From Streptomyces sp. PKU-EA00015 (GTDB lineage: Bacteria; Actinomycetota; Actinomycetes; Streptomycetales; Streptomycetaceae): DNA of 64,000 nt. Every line of letters begins with the position of its first letter. The stretch's first letter is position 1. The stretch spans positions 124,001-188,000 of the forward strand of contig NZ_JABZEE010000004.1 of NCBI RefSeq assembly GCF_013387495.1. Direction: 5' to 3'. Shown here piece by piece: positions 19,561 to 27,954 of this stretch. Position numbers and translations under genes: made by a program. The notes beneath the pieces were generated by a model. It saw nothing but the letters and a program-made list of their open reading frames with translations, made no database searches and had not been told where the DNA came from.

Positions 19561-20325
19561 ATGCTGAGCGAGCACATCGCGCGGCTGCGCACCTCGGCGC
19601 GCATCCTCGACTTCGACCTCGAACACAGCGACGACACCTTGCACGCGGCCACCCTCGCCGTCGTGGCCGAGGCGCGCATCACCGAGGGCTACATCCGCAT
19701 GAACGCCTGGCGCGGCTCGGAGATCATCCAGACCGCCGCCCTCAGGACGTCCGTGCACACCTCGGTGGCCGCGTGGGAACTCCCGGAGGGCTACTACGCG
19801 GCGGCGGACGCCCTCGACAAGGGGATCTCCCTGGTCACCGGCCGCTACCGCCGACCGGCGCCCGAGTACGCGCCGGTCAAGAGCAAGGCCGCCGGCAACT
19901 ACATGATCGGCACGGTGAGCAAGAACGAGGCCCTGCGGGCCGGATTCAACGACGCGTTGCTGCTCGACGACCGCGGCAACTTCGTGGAGGCCACCGGCGC
20001 CCACCTGTTCTTCACCAAGGACGGGGCGCTGTACACCCCGACGACCCGGTGCATGATCGACGGCATCACGCGGGCCTGCGTGCTCGCGATCGCCGCACGC
20101 GCGGGCATCGCGTGTGCCGTCGGCGATCTGGCGCCCCGGTTCGCCGGTGAGGCCGACGGCGCGTTCATCTGCGGTACCGCCTGCGAGATCCTGCCCGTCG
20201 CGCGGATCGACGACCACCACTACGACCTGAGCGGCAACGACGTCCTCCGGACGCTGATCACCGGCTACCGGGAGCTGATTGAGGGCCGCAGCGACGTGGA
20301 AGTGCCGAATGCGTGGGCCCAGTAG
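19561..20325 (+). CDS. Class IV (branched-chain type) aminotransferase, N-terminus damaged
   Basis: From MLSEHIARL onward (254 residues) this matches class IV PLP aminotransferases: YIRMNAWRG, the Lys-bearing VKSKAAGNYM, VEATGAHLFF in place of the usual EGAGENLF, and ICGTACEILPV. The normal first 45 or so residues are not in this frame; the adjacent frame carries AAVFVDGALEFTYDG, which looks like the true N-terminal strand, so the start of the gene is scrambled by at least one frame change near 19450-19545. It could have been a separate gene or fused to the carrier protein. Likely role: interconversion of an amino acid precursor and its keto acid for the peptide product. Confidence 0.72.
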   Translation: MLSEHIARLRTSARILDFDLEHSDDTLHAATLAVVAEARITEGYIRMNAWRGSEIIQTAALRTSVHTSVAAWELPEGYYAAADALDKGISLVTGRYRRPAPEYAPVKSKAAGNYMIGTVSKNEALRAGFNDALLLDDRGNFVEATGAHLFFTKDGALYTPTTRCMIDGITRACVLAIAARAGIACAVGDLAPRFAGEADGAFICGTACEILPVARIDDHHYDLSGNDVLRTLITGYRELIEGRSDVEVPNAWAQ

Positions 20326-20386
20326 CCGACCGGCGCGGTAGAGGAACAGGCCCCTTCACGGGAGCCGCAAGAGCAAGGGCGCGTGC

Positions 20387-21337
20387 ATGGGAGCGGTAGA
20401 GGCTCTGCAGAAACTGGCACCGGTGGTGCTGGCCTTCGGATGCGGGGTCCTCCTCGCGAGACGGAAGGTGGTGCCGGCCGAGAGCTCCAAGGTCTTCGCC
20501 GACTACGCCTTCCTCTTCGCGGTCCCGTGCTTCCTGTTCGGCAACATCTACCGGACCGACCTGGGCGCCCTCTTCGACTGGCGGGCGATCACCGGCTACG
20601 CGGCGGCGGCGGGCGTCGCGGTCGTGCTGACGGGCGCCCTGGCCCGGATGTCCGGCGTACGCGACCCCCGCGGTGTGGCCCTGCGCATCATGGCGGCCGT
20701 CCAGGTGAACACGGCCTACTTCGCCGTGCCGGTGTTCATCATGCTGTTCGGGAACGCGGCGCCGATCTTCCCGGTGCTGCTGTTCCAGGTCTGCGTCCTG
20801 TCCCTGGTCATCATCTCGATCATGGAACTGGGCCGTCCGGACCGCACCGGAGGCCCCGGCAGACGACTCGGCGCTGCCGTCGTCGCCTCCCTGGTGACCC
20901 CGGTCGTGATCGCCTGCAACGCGGGCATCGTGCTCAACCTGCTGCCAGTGCGGCTGCCCCAGGTGGTCCTCGACAGCTTCGCGTTCGTGGGCGACAGCGC
21001 CTCGCCGGTGGCGCTGTTCGCCCTCGGGCTGCACCTCGGCGGGACCGGGCTGAAGGTACGCGGCACCACGGTGGAGGAGATGTGGCTCATCGCCTTCAAA
21101 TGCGTGGTCTTTCCGCTGCTGGCCTTCGCCGTGTGCCGCTACGGCTTCGGGGTCCGGGGCGACTGGCTGAACTACCTCGTCCTGATCGCCGCGATGCCCG
21201 CCCCGCAGAACCTGTTCATCTTCGCCCAGCGCTACGACGTGAGCGTCGACATGTCCGCTGCTCTCGTCGTCAAGAGCTCGGTCGTCGCGCTCCTTCTGCT
21301 CCCGCTGTGGATGCAATGGGTGGCGCACGCCGGCTGA
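20387..21337 (+). CDS. AEC (auxin efflux carrier) family transporter
   Basis: 316 residues, about ten hydrophobic segments in two five-helix halves, with the family's NxxYFAxPVF block (NTAYFAVPVFIMLFG) and a C-terminal MPAPQNLFIFAQRY. AEC permeases move small carboxylates, amino acids or auxin-like compounds. ATG at 20387 follows AAGGGCG. It sits 61 bases after the aminotransferase in the same direction, so it is likely part of the peptide locus and may export an acidic intermediate or product. Reading frame intact. Confidence 0.88.
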   Translation: MGAVEALQKLAPVVLAFGCGVLLARRKVVPAESSKVFADYAFLFAVPCFLFGNIYRTDLGALFDWRAITGYAAAAGVAVVLTGALARMSGVRDPRGVALRIMAAVQVNTAYFAVPVFIMLFGNAAPIFPVLLFQVCVLSLVIISIMELGRPDRTGGPGRRLGAAVVASLVTPVVIACNAGIVLNLLPVRLPQVVLDSFAFVGDSASPVALFALGLHLGGTGLKVRGTTVEEMWLIAFKCVVFPLLAFAVCRYGFGVRGDWLNYLVLIAAMPAPQNLFIFAQRYDVSVDMSAALVVKSSVVALLLLPLWMQWVAHAG

Positions 21338-21354
21338 CCCGGCCCGAGACGGCC

Positions 21355-21462
21355 GTTCGTTGTGAACCCGCCGTGAACCGTTCGTCGTGAACCGTCCGTT
21401 GTCGTGAACTGTTCGATGTGAACCGCTCGTGTGACACCTCGTGTGAAACCGCTCGTGAAAGG
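21355..21462. repeat. Tandem array of GTTCGNNGTGAACC-like units before the dioxygenase gene
   Basis: Eight contiguous degenerate units of 11-17 bases: 21355, 21369, 21380, 21394, 21411, 21425, 21439 and 21451. Units 1, 3 and 5 read GTTCGTTGTGAACC, GTTCGTCGTGAACC and GTTCGATGTGAACC, each a dyad GTTC-N5-GAAC. The array fills the gap between the AEC and TauD genes and ends at the TauD ribosome site (GAAAGG). It may be a multi-site operator or a slippage-prone repeat. Confidence 0.7.
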
Positions 21463-21469
21463 CAGAACC

Positions 21470-22431
21470 GTGACCCAGACCGCGCAGCCCACCCAAATCA
21501 CCGTCCAGCAGGTGGCAGGCCGCATCGGAGCCGAGATCTCCGGCGTCGACCGCGCGAGGAACTCGACGACGTCACGGTGGCCGAGATCCGCCAGGCCGTC
21601 CTCGCGCACCGCGTCGTCTTCTTCCGCGGCCAGGACATCGACCACGCCCGGCACATAGCCTTCGGCCGCCGATTCGGCTCCCTCACCCGCCGTCCGGGCA
21701 GGAAGCACGGCGTCCACCCCGAGGGCCACTCGGAGATCCTCACCGTCGACCCGAAGGCCGACACCGAGCGCTACGGCGCCGACTTCGAGGAGCACTACCG
21801 CCGCAAGTGGGTCTCCCCGCTCGCCGGGTGGCACAGCGACCTCACCCAGTCCGTCAACCCGCCCGACCTGTCGATCCTCCGCGCCGAGAGGACCCCGGCC
21901 TTCGGCGGCGACACCCAGTGGACCAACACGGTCGCCGCGTACGAGGGCCTCTCCGCGCCACTGCGCGAGTTCGTGGACCGGCTGACCGCCGAGCACGCCT
22001 TCTTCACCGCGGTGCACCTGCGCCACTCCGACGAGCGCGACCGCGAGATCCTCAAGATCTACTGCGAGGACCCGCAGGTCGCCGTCCACCCCGTGGTCCG
22101 CGTCCACCCCGAGACCGGGGAGCAGGCCCTGTTCGTCAGCCCCGGCTCGACCACCTGCATCACCGGATTCACCGAGCTCGAGAGCCGCCACCTCCTGGAG
22201 CTGCTCTTCCAGCACATGACGAGCGCCGAGTACACCGTCCGCTTCCGCTGGGAGCCGGGCAGCATCGCCTTCTGGGACAACCGCAGCACCTGCCACTTCG
22301 CCCCCACCGACTTCGCCCACCTGGACGTCGACCGGGTCATGCACCGCGTGACGGTCCTGGGCGAGCCGGCGAAGGGACCGACCGGCTTCGTCTCCGAGCT
22401 CGTCGCGGGGGAGCCGATGCGCGCCTGGTAG
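21470..22431 (+). pseudogene. TauD/TfdA Fe(II)/2-oxoglutarate dioxygenase, frameshifted near the start
   Basis: GTG at 21470 (VTQTAQPTQITVQQ) begins the normal N-terminus up to GAEISGVD; at about 21550-21558 homology moves to another frame (REELDDVTVAEIRQAVL) and stays intact for about 290 residues. The catalytic triad is complete: WHSDLT (HxD), distal His in FWDNRSTCHFAP and the 2-oxoglutarate Arg in DRVMHRVTV. Expected to hydroxylate or desaturate an amino acid or peptide. The lost bases (about 21550) remove the start from the active domain, so either the gene is dead, a later start is used, or the sequence has an error. Last gene of the peptide locus, followed by a strong terminator. Confidence 0.78.
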
Positions 22432-22460
22432 GACCCGCCTTGCCAGGCCCCGACCACGAA

Positions 22461-22494
22461 GAAGGCTCCGGCCGCAGGACCGGCCGGAGCCTTC
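22461..22494. terminator. Perfect 14-base stem-loop terminator
   Basis: Stem 22461-22474 pairs perfectly with 22481-22494 around a 6-base loop. It lies between the convergent TauD gene and the 22535-23077 gene. Confidence 0.85.
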
Positions 22495-22534
22495 GGGCTC
22501 GCCGGACGACGAGATCCGCCTGCCGGCGCCCCCG

Positions 22535-23077
22535 TCAGGTGGCGAGCAGCCGGTTGAAGAACGAGCGGTATTCGCGCAGCGCCACGCGCAGGCTCTCGGT
22601 GTCGGCCTGCTCGCCGCGGTTCCACTGCTGCTCGAGGCCCTCCCTGCGCTCCGCGAAGGTCGCGGCAAGCGTCTGCATGACGTCCGCGACCAGCGAGTCC
22701 GCCGAGTGCACGGCCTCCCGTGGGTCGTCGACGAAATCGTTCTGGATCGCCTGCCAGCGGGTACGGAAACTCTCCTTGTCGTCGGGTGCCAGCAGTTCCT
22801 CGTCCGCCGTGTCCCCCGCCTGCGCCGCGGAGTTCTTCTCCGTGTCGTCCTCGGCCCCGGCGGGTGCGCCCGCCTCCGCCGCGGTATCCGTGTCCGCGGT
22901 GCCGGAAGCCCCGGCGGCGCGGGTGTCGGCCTCGCCGATGCCGCCGGTCTCCTCGCCGGGGAAGACGGGCGGCGGCCCGGCCTCCTGGCCCTCGCCCGCC
23001 GCGCCGCCGGCGCCCCGGGCGATGTCGTCGGTCGTCAGCCCGCTCCCGGCGGACCGTGTCGTGTCGTTGTCCCGCAT
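22535..23077 (-). CDS. Uncharacterised acidic protein sharing a C-terminal domain with its neighbour
   Basis: 180 residues. The first 95 are low complexity, acidic and rich in Ala, Gly and Glu; the last 80 form a helical domain (RWQAIQNDFVDDPREAVHSAD ... LRVALREYRSFFNRLL). The same domain, with matching WxxxQxxFVDxPxxAVxxAD and LRxAxxxYRxxFxxLL spacing, ends the protein encoded just upstream (23105-23665). No signal peptide or membrane segment. The two genes are 27 bases apart and probably co-transcribed. Function unknown; paired soluble and anchored forms of one domain suggest a membrane-linked partnership. Confidence 0.75.
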   Translation of the reverse strand: MRDNDTTRSAGSGLTTDDIARGAGGAAGEGQEAGPPPVFPGEETGGIGEADTRAAGASGTADTDTAAEAGAPAGAEDDTEKNSAAQAGDTADEELLAPDDKESFRTRWQAIQNDFVDDPREAVHSADSLVADVMQTLAATFAERREGLEQQWNRGEQADTESLRVALREYRSFFNRLLAT

Positions 23078-23104
23078 GATCTCTCCCGCGCGACTGTGTA
23101 CGGA

Positions 23105-23665
23105 TCAGGCACGGGCGGGCCCGGCCTGATGTCCGTCGGAGAGCAGCTCGTCGAACAGGGCCCGGTAGTGCACCATGGCCCCGCGCAGCTGCTCGGTGGT
23201 GGCACGCTGCGCCGTGCTCAGCGTGTTGACCTCATGGGCGGCCCGGTAGTGCTCCAGCGTGCGGCCGTGCTCGACGGAGAGGTCTCGCATCTGCTGTTCG
23301 TACCCCTCCGTGGGGTAGCCGCGCTCGTGCATCAAAGAGGTCACGAGCCGGTCGGCGTCGTGCACGGCGTCCACCGGCCGGTCCACGAACTCCTGCTGCA
23401 CGTCGACCCATTCCCGGGCGTAGCGGTCCCTGGCGCTGTCGGGCAGGGGCCGGATCTCGAGCGACGCGTGGCGCTTCTCGCGGGTGCTGAGTTCCTGCTC
23501 GGCGGCCCGCCGGCTCCCGGCGTCCTCGACGGTGCGGTCGTACTCGGGGCCGAAGCGCTCACGCAGACGACGGCGTCGCCGCATGGTCATCGCCACGGCC
23601 AGGGCGATCAGGGCGACCACAACCACGGCAGAAATGATGATCGCCAGAAGTGTGCCTGTTGACAT
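23105..23665 (-). CDS. Uncharacterised single-pass membrane protein, paralogue of the next gene
   Basis: 186 residues. One N-terminal transmembrane helix (about 6-28) followed by a basic stop-transfer (MRRRRRLRERF), a charged linker and a helical C-terminal domain (WVDVQQEFVDRPVDAVHDAD ... LRGAMVHYRALFDELL) shared with the 22535-23077 product. The bulk should be cytoplasmic. First gene of a two-gene unit. I do not recognise a named family. Confidence 0.75.
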   Translation of the reverse strand: MSTGTLLAIIISAVVVVALIALAVAMTMRRRRRLRERFGPEYDRTVEDAGSRRAAEQELSTREKRHASLEIRPLPDSARDRYAREWVDVQQEFVDRPVDAVHDADRLVTSLMHERGYPTEGYEQQMRDLSVEHGRTLEHYRAAHEVNTLSTAQRATTEQLRGAMVHYRALFDELLSDGHQAGPARA

Positions 23666-23826
23666 CGGGCCGGACCCCCTTGTCCGTATCGGGTGCCTCT
23701 CTGTTGAGCGCAGGTGCCCACGGGCACCCGGCCGAAACCGGTCCCGTCCCGGTCAGTGGACGGCGCCCGCCGGACGTGCGTGTCGGAGTCGCCCGCCCCG
23801 AACACCTGCTGCTTCCCGGCCGGCTG

Positions 23827-25068
23827 TCACAACTGGACGATGACCAGCGCGGTGTCGTCGGGGCCGCCGCCGGCCAGGCCGAGGCGGGCCAGCAACGTGT
23901 CGGCCATGTGTTCCGGGGGGAGGTGGCTGATGTGGCTGAGGGTGTCGGTCAGCCGGGCCAGGCCGGTGTAGATGTCTTCCCCGCGACGTTCGATCAGGCC
24001 GTCGGTGTAGAGGACCAGGGTGTCGCCGGGGGTGTACGTGGCGGTCGCCTGGGGGCGGGGGACGTGCAGAGGGCGAACCCCCAGGGGCGGGTCGGTGGCC
24101 TGGTCCAGCAGCTCGCAGGTGCCGTTGCGTACCAGGACCGGGGGAGGATGGCCGGCATTGCTGTAGATGATCAGGCAGCTTGTGGGGTCGACCAGTACTT
24201 TGACAGCGGTGGTGTTCAGCGCGCCGTCGACCGAGCGGGCGTACAGTCCGAGTACCTCCAGCGCCTGGGCGGGCCGCTCCAGGGCGCGAATGGCGGCGTT
24301 CAACGCGCTCCGAAGCATTCCCATGACGGCAGCGGCTTCCAGGCCGTGGCCGACGACGTCGCCGACCGCGACCGAGAAGCGGCCGTCGGTCAGGTCGGCA
24401 AGGTCGTACCAGTCACCGCACACGTTCAGTGACCCGGCCGCGGGCAGATAGCGGACGGCGACGTTCTCGTGCCGGGCCAGATCCGGCGACTGGAGCATGG
24501 CCTCCTGGAGGGTGACGGCCACCTGCCGCTCGCGGGCGTGGGCCTGCCGCAGCTCCTCGTTCAGCCGCTGCAGCTCCCGGGCCCGCGCGTACAGCTCGGC
24601 CTCCAGGGCTTCCCGCTGGGTGAGCTTCCCGTCCGGCGGCCGGGCACCGGAGCCGCGGGCCTGGACGAACGCGGTCACGTCCTCCACCCGGTGGATGATC
24701 CACACCACCCTGTCGTCCGCTCCGAGGATGGGGGTGTTGATCGGAGACCACCACCGCTCCTCGAACGCTCCCGGCCGGCCCATGATGGGGATGTCGTACT
24801 TCTGCAGCGCCATCGTGTCGGGCTCCCCAGTGGCCAGGACCCGGTGCAACGAGGCACTGAGATTCCGCACCCCGTCGGCGTCGGGGTCGGAAGGGTTGTC
24901 GGGGAAGGCATCGAAGACGTACTTCCCGACCAGGTCTTGTCTGGTCCGTCTCGTCGCGTCGAGGTACGCCTGGTTGACCTCCACGATCACCAGGTCCCGG
25001 CCCAGCACCAAATACGGGCTCGGCGTCGCGGCGAACAACGCCGCGTAATCGATCCCTGCGACGGCCAC
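23827..25068 (-). CDS. PAS-SpoIIE phosphatase
   Basis: 413 residues, soluble. N-terminal PAS domain (about 8-135: FAATPSPYLVLGRDL ... WWSPINTPIL), a short coiled coil (about 150-185: ELYARARELQRLNEELRQAHARE), then a SpoIIE/PP2C domain (about 190-413) with CGDWYD, GDVVGHG, YTDGLIE and PDDTALVIV, all metal residues present. No C-terminal ATPase domain, unlike three relatives in this window. Presumed to dephosphorylate an anti-anti-sigma factor in response to a ligand or redox cue at the PAS domain. Confidence 0.93.
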   Translation of the reverse strand: MAVAGIDYAALFAATPSPYLVLGRDLVIVEVNQAYLDATRRTRQDLVGKYVFDAFPDNPSDPDADGVRNLSASLHRVLATGEPDTMALQKYDIPIMGRPGAFEERWWSPINTPILGADDRVVWIIHRVEDVTAFVQARGSGARPPDGKLTQREALEAELYARARELQRLNEELRQAHARERQVAVTLQEAMLQSPDLARHENVAVRYLPAAGSLNVCGDWYDLADLTDGRFSVAVGDVVGHGLEAAAVMGMLRSALNAAIRALERPAQALEVLGLYARSVDGALNTTAVKVLVDPTSCLIIYSNAGHPPPVLVRNGTCELLDQATDPPLGVRPLHVPRPQATATYTPGDTLVLYTDGLIERRGEDIYTGLARLTDTLSHISHLPPEHMADTLLARLGLAGGGPDDTALVIVQL

Positions 25069-25225
25069 TGCCTGTTCCTCACCCTTCCGTCCGGCACCCC
25101 TGTCCCTGCCTTCTCACGCTACGGTCCGCCCCACCGACCCGCCCGCTCCGACAGCGCCGGTCGCTCCATTGCCGATGCGCAGCCGACGGGTCCTCGGAGC
25201 GCCGCCCGCATTGCCGGTGCTGCCG

Positions 25226-27424
25226 TCAGATGCCCGGGCCGGGCTGCGAGATGCGGACGCAGGGCGAGTGCGCCGGTCCGACTCGCCCGGCCCCGGCGGT
25301 CAGGTCCCCAGCGGTCGCCGCCTGCAGGACGAGGAGCGCGATGTCGTCCGTGCGCTGCCGGGTGGGGCCTGCCGGCCCGATCAGGCTGTCGATCAGCAGG
25401 TCCAGGTCGTGGTCGTCGGCGTCGGCGAGACGGTGCGCGAGTTCGGCGATGGAGTCGTCCAGGTCGGCTCCCGGTGTCTCGACCAGCCCGTCGGTGTAGA
25501 GGGCGAGCAGCAGTCCCGGGACGAGCGGGATCTCGGTGACGGGGTAGCTCGCGCCGGGGTCGATGCCCAGAAGCGGGCCGGGCACGACGTCGACCGGAGC
25601 CGTCCGGCGGTCGGGGAGGCGGAGCAGCGGCGGCGGATGTCCCGCACTGGCGAGCCGTGCCCGCCGCCGGGCGAGGTCGAGGTGGACGTAGAGACAGCTC
25701 GTGAACAGGCCGGGGTCGAGATCGGCGAGCAGCCGGTTGGTACGGGACAGGACGTCGTCGGGCGAGGCGCCGACGTGCGCGTGGGCGTGGACGCCGGTGC
25801 GCACCTGTCCCATCAGAGCGGCGGCGGCGACGTTGTGCCCCTGGACGTCGCCGATGACGGCCGCGGCGGCGGTGTCGCCGAGCCGGATCACGTCGTAGAA
25901 GTCACCGCCGATGTCCATGCCGCGGGTGGCGGGCAGATAGCGGGCCGCGACGTTCAGGCCGGCGACGTCGGGCAGGGTGTGCGGCAGCAGCGCCTGCTGG
26001 AGGCCGTGGGCGAGCTGGTGCTTGGTGTCGTACAGGTGGGCCCGGTCCAGGGCCTGGGCGACGAGTCCGGCGAGTGAGGTCATGACGGCGCGTTCCTCGG
26101 CCGAGAACGTATGGGGACGCTCATAGGACAGGACGCAGCAGCCGACGGGGCGACCGGAGATGATCAGCGGCAGGAAGGCCCACGCCTGCTTGCCGCTGAC
26201 CAGCGGAGCCTCGGGATAGAGACGCTGCATCTCCTGCGGGTTCGCGAAGAACGACGGAATGCCGCTGCTGAGCGCCTGCCCGGCGGGGGTGAAGTCGGTG
26301 TCGAGCGGCAGTCCGTCGAGGCGTTCGACCACGTGGCCGGGATAGCCGCGGTGCCCTGTGATGCGCAGCCGGCCGGCGTCGGCGGTGGACAGCACCAGTC
26401 CCTGGGCTCCGAAGGCGGGCATGATCTGGTCGGCGGCGAGGTCGACGACGTCCTGGACGCCGACGACCTCGGTCAGGGCGGCGGCCAGGTGCATGAGCTG
26501 GTAGAGCTGTCCAGCGCGGGCGGGCGGCGCGGCGGGCGGCGAACCCCGGGGCGCGGGGGAGGGCGGGGGTGCCGAGCCGGTGGGGACGATACGGATGCTG
26601 ATGCCGCTGGCGTCCGGGTAGAGGTGGAAGTCCAGCCACTGGTCCGGCGGACGGCAGGCGGTGAAGGACACGGGTTCGCGGCTGATCAGCGCGGCCCGGT
26701 AGCGGTCCTCGTACGTGGGGTCGTCGAGCCACGGCAGCGACTGCCACGGCTGCGTCCCCAGCAGGTGGGCCGCGTCGCGCCCCAGGAGTTCGGCGCCCCC
26801 GGTGCTGAGAAAGGCGATGCGCCCTTCCAGGTCCAGCGCGCAGGAGCCGCCGGGCAGGCGCTCGGCGAAGTCGGCGGCGGCCAGGGCGGGGCCCGCGGTC
26901 CGGCGGCCGGTCTCCACCGGCAGGACACGGGGCTGTTCGCACGGGGCCGGTGGCTGCCCCGACGCGGCGGCCTCCTCCAGCAGCCGGGCCACCCTCCGGC
27001 AGTTGGCGGCGATGTTGCTCTGCTCTCGTGGACTCATTCGGGGCGGGCGGACAGCCGGCCACATCAGCAGCAGCGTCCCCCAGGGCCGTACGCCGGTGAC
27101 CGGCGCGGCGGCGAGCGCGCAGGGGTAGGGCAGCGCCATCGCCGTACGGGGATAGGTCTGGACCATTTCGTCGTGGGTGCCCACCCAGACCAGGCGGTCC
27201 TCGCGGAGGGCGTCGGTCACCGGGGCCGGCGACGCCACGGGCACTCTGGCCCACGGGGCGGCGAGGTCGTTCGGCACCCCGCACAGCACTTCCAGACACA
27301 GCACGTCCTCGTCGGGTGCGCGCAGGTACAGTGCGCCGATGGTGGCACCGGTTCTGCGCACCGTCTCCGCGACCGCCGCACCCACGGGGTCGGGGCCGGT
27401 GGCCGGGCCACCCGTGCTGGTCAC
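25226..27424 (-). CDS. GAF-PAS-GAF-SpoIIE phosphatase
   Basis: 732 residues. N-terminal GAF-like domain (about 15-150), PAS-like region (about 185-275), a Pro/Ala linker, a second GAF (about 305-470: DLAADQIMPAFGAQGLVL...), then SpoIIE/PP2C (about 495-700) with GGDFYD, GDVQGHN, YTDGLVE and RTDDIALLV. GTG start at 27424 with GGAGG 6 bases upstream. The start overlaps the stop of a preceding small ORF as GTGA, so translation may be coupled. No ATPase domain. Confidence 0.93.
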   Translation of the reverse strand: MTSTGGPATGPDPVGAAVAETVRRTGATIGALYLRAPDEDVLCLEVLCGVPNDLAAPWARVPVASPAPVTDALREDRLVWVGTHDEMVQTYPRTAMALPYPCALAAAPVTGVRPWGTLLLMWPAVRPPRMSPREQSNIAANCRRVARLLEEAAASGQPPAPCEQPRVLPVETGRRTAGPALAAADFAERLPGGSCALDLEGRIAFLSTGGAELLGRDAAHLLGTQPWQSLPWLDDPTYEDRYRAALISREPVSFTACRPPDQWLDFHLYPDASGISIRIVPTGSAPPPSPAPRGSPPAAPPARAGQLYQLMHLAAALTEVVGVQDVVDLAADQIMPAFGAQGLVLSTADAGRLRITGHRGYPGHVVERLDGLPLDTDFTPAGQALSSGIPSFFANPQEMQRLYPEAPLVSGKQAWAFLPLIISGRPVGCCVLSYERPHTFSAEERAVMTSLAGLVAQALDRAHLYDTKHQLAHGLQQALLPHTLPDVAGLNVAARYLPATRGMDIGGDFYDVIRLGDTAAAAVIGDVQGHNVAAAALMGQVRTGVHAHAHVGASPDDVLSRTNRLLADLDPGLFTSCLYVHLDLARRRARLASAGHPPPLLRLPDRRTAPVDVVPGPLLGIDPGASYPVTEIPLVPGLLLALYTDGLVETPGADLDDSIAELAHRLADADDHDLDLLIDSLIGPAGPTRQRTDDIALLVLQAATAGDLTAGAGRVGPAHSPCVRISQPGPGI

Positions 27425-27828
27425 GAGGCACCTCCGGCGTCACAGGGCGCTGTGGACCGTACCGGCGCGCTCACCGCCCAGGAGCGTGACGCACCCACCC
27501 GCGGTACGGGCCGTATCACTGGGGACGTTACGCCGCCCCGGACACGACGGCACGCCGTCGCACCGGCCCCGCCCCGGCGAAGGCCCCCGCCGGGGCCCGC
27601 CGGTCGTCGGTGGCGCCCGTTCGCCGGCTCCTCCCTGCGGACCTGAGGCGCCACGCTCATCCGCGGCGGCTCCCAGATGTGCCACGCGTCCTGCTGGAAC
27701 CGGTACCGGGTCCGCGCCCGCACGGTGTGGGAGGTGGACGGCTTCAGCGGCCACACGGGCTTCCGGTGCGTCCGCGACGTGGAGAGGACCCAACGGGCGT
27801 GGCACCGCCGCCTTTCGGGCGACGCCAC
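27421..27828 (-). CDS. Small basic protein translationally coupled to the SpoIIE gene
   Basis: 135 residues from a GTG at 27828 that has AGGAG 4 bases upstream. The first 65 residues look protein-like and basic-aromatic (RTHRKPVWPLKPSTSHTVRA, then RYRFQQDAWHIWEPPRM); the last 65 are Arg/Gly/Pro-rich and less convincing. Its TGA overlaps the SpoIIE GTG start as GTGA, which supports real translation. I do not recognise a family. It may be shorter or frameshifted in its second half. Confidence 0.45.
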   Translation of the reverse strand: MASPERRRCHARWVLSTSRTHRKPVWPLKPSTSHTVRARTRYRFQQDAWHIWEPPRMSVAPQVRREEPANGRHRRPAGPGGGLRRGGAGATACRRVRGGVTSPVIRPVPRVGASRSWAVSAPVRSTAPCDAGGAS

Positions 27829-27954
27829 CGTGCTCCTGCGCCGCTCGCACGCTCCGCCCCGTGACACTCGATCATGGCTGCCGGTGCTCCGGGCGCCACA
27901 TGCGTCAGGGCGCGAGCGTCCTGGCTTCCGACGATGCGACGCTGCGAGGGCTGT

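Noticed and set aside
21355..21462. CRISPR or attachment-site array before the TauD gene
   Set aside because: Units are contiguous with no spacers and no integrase or cas gene is near.
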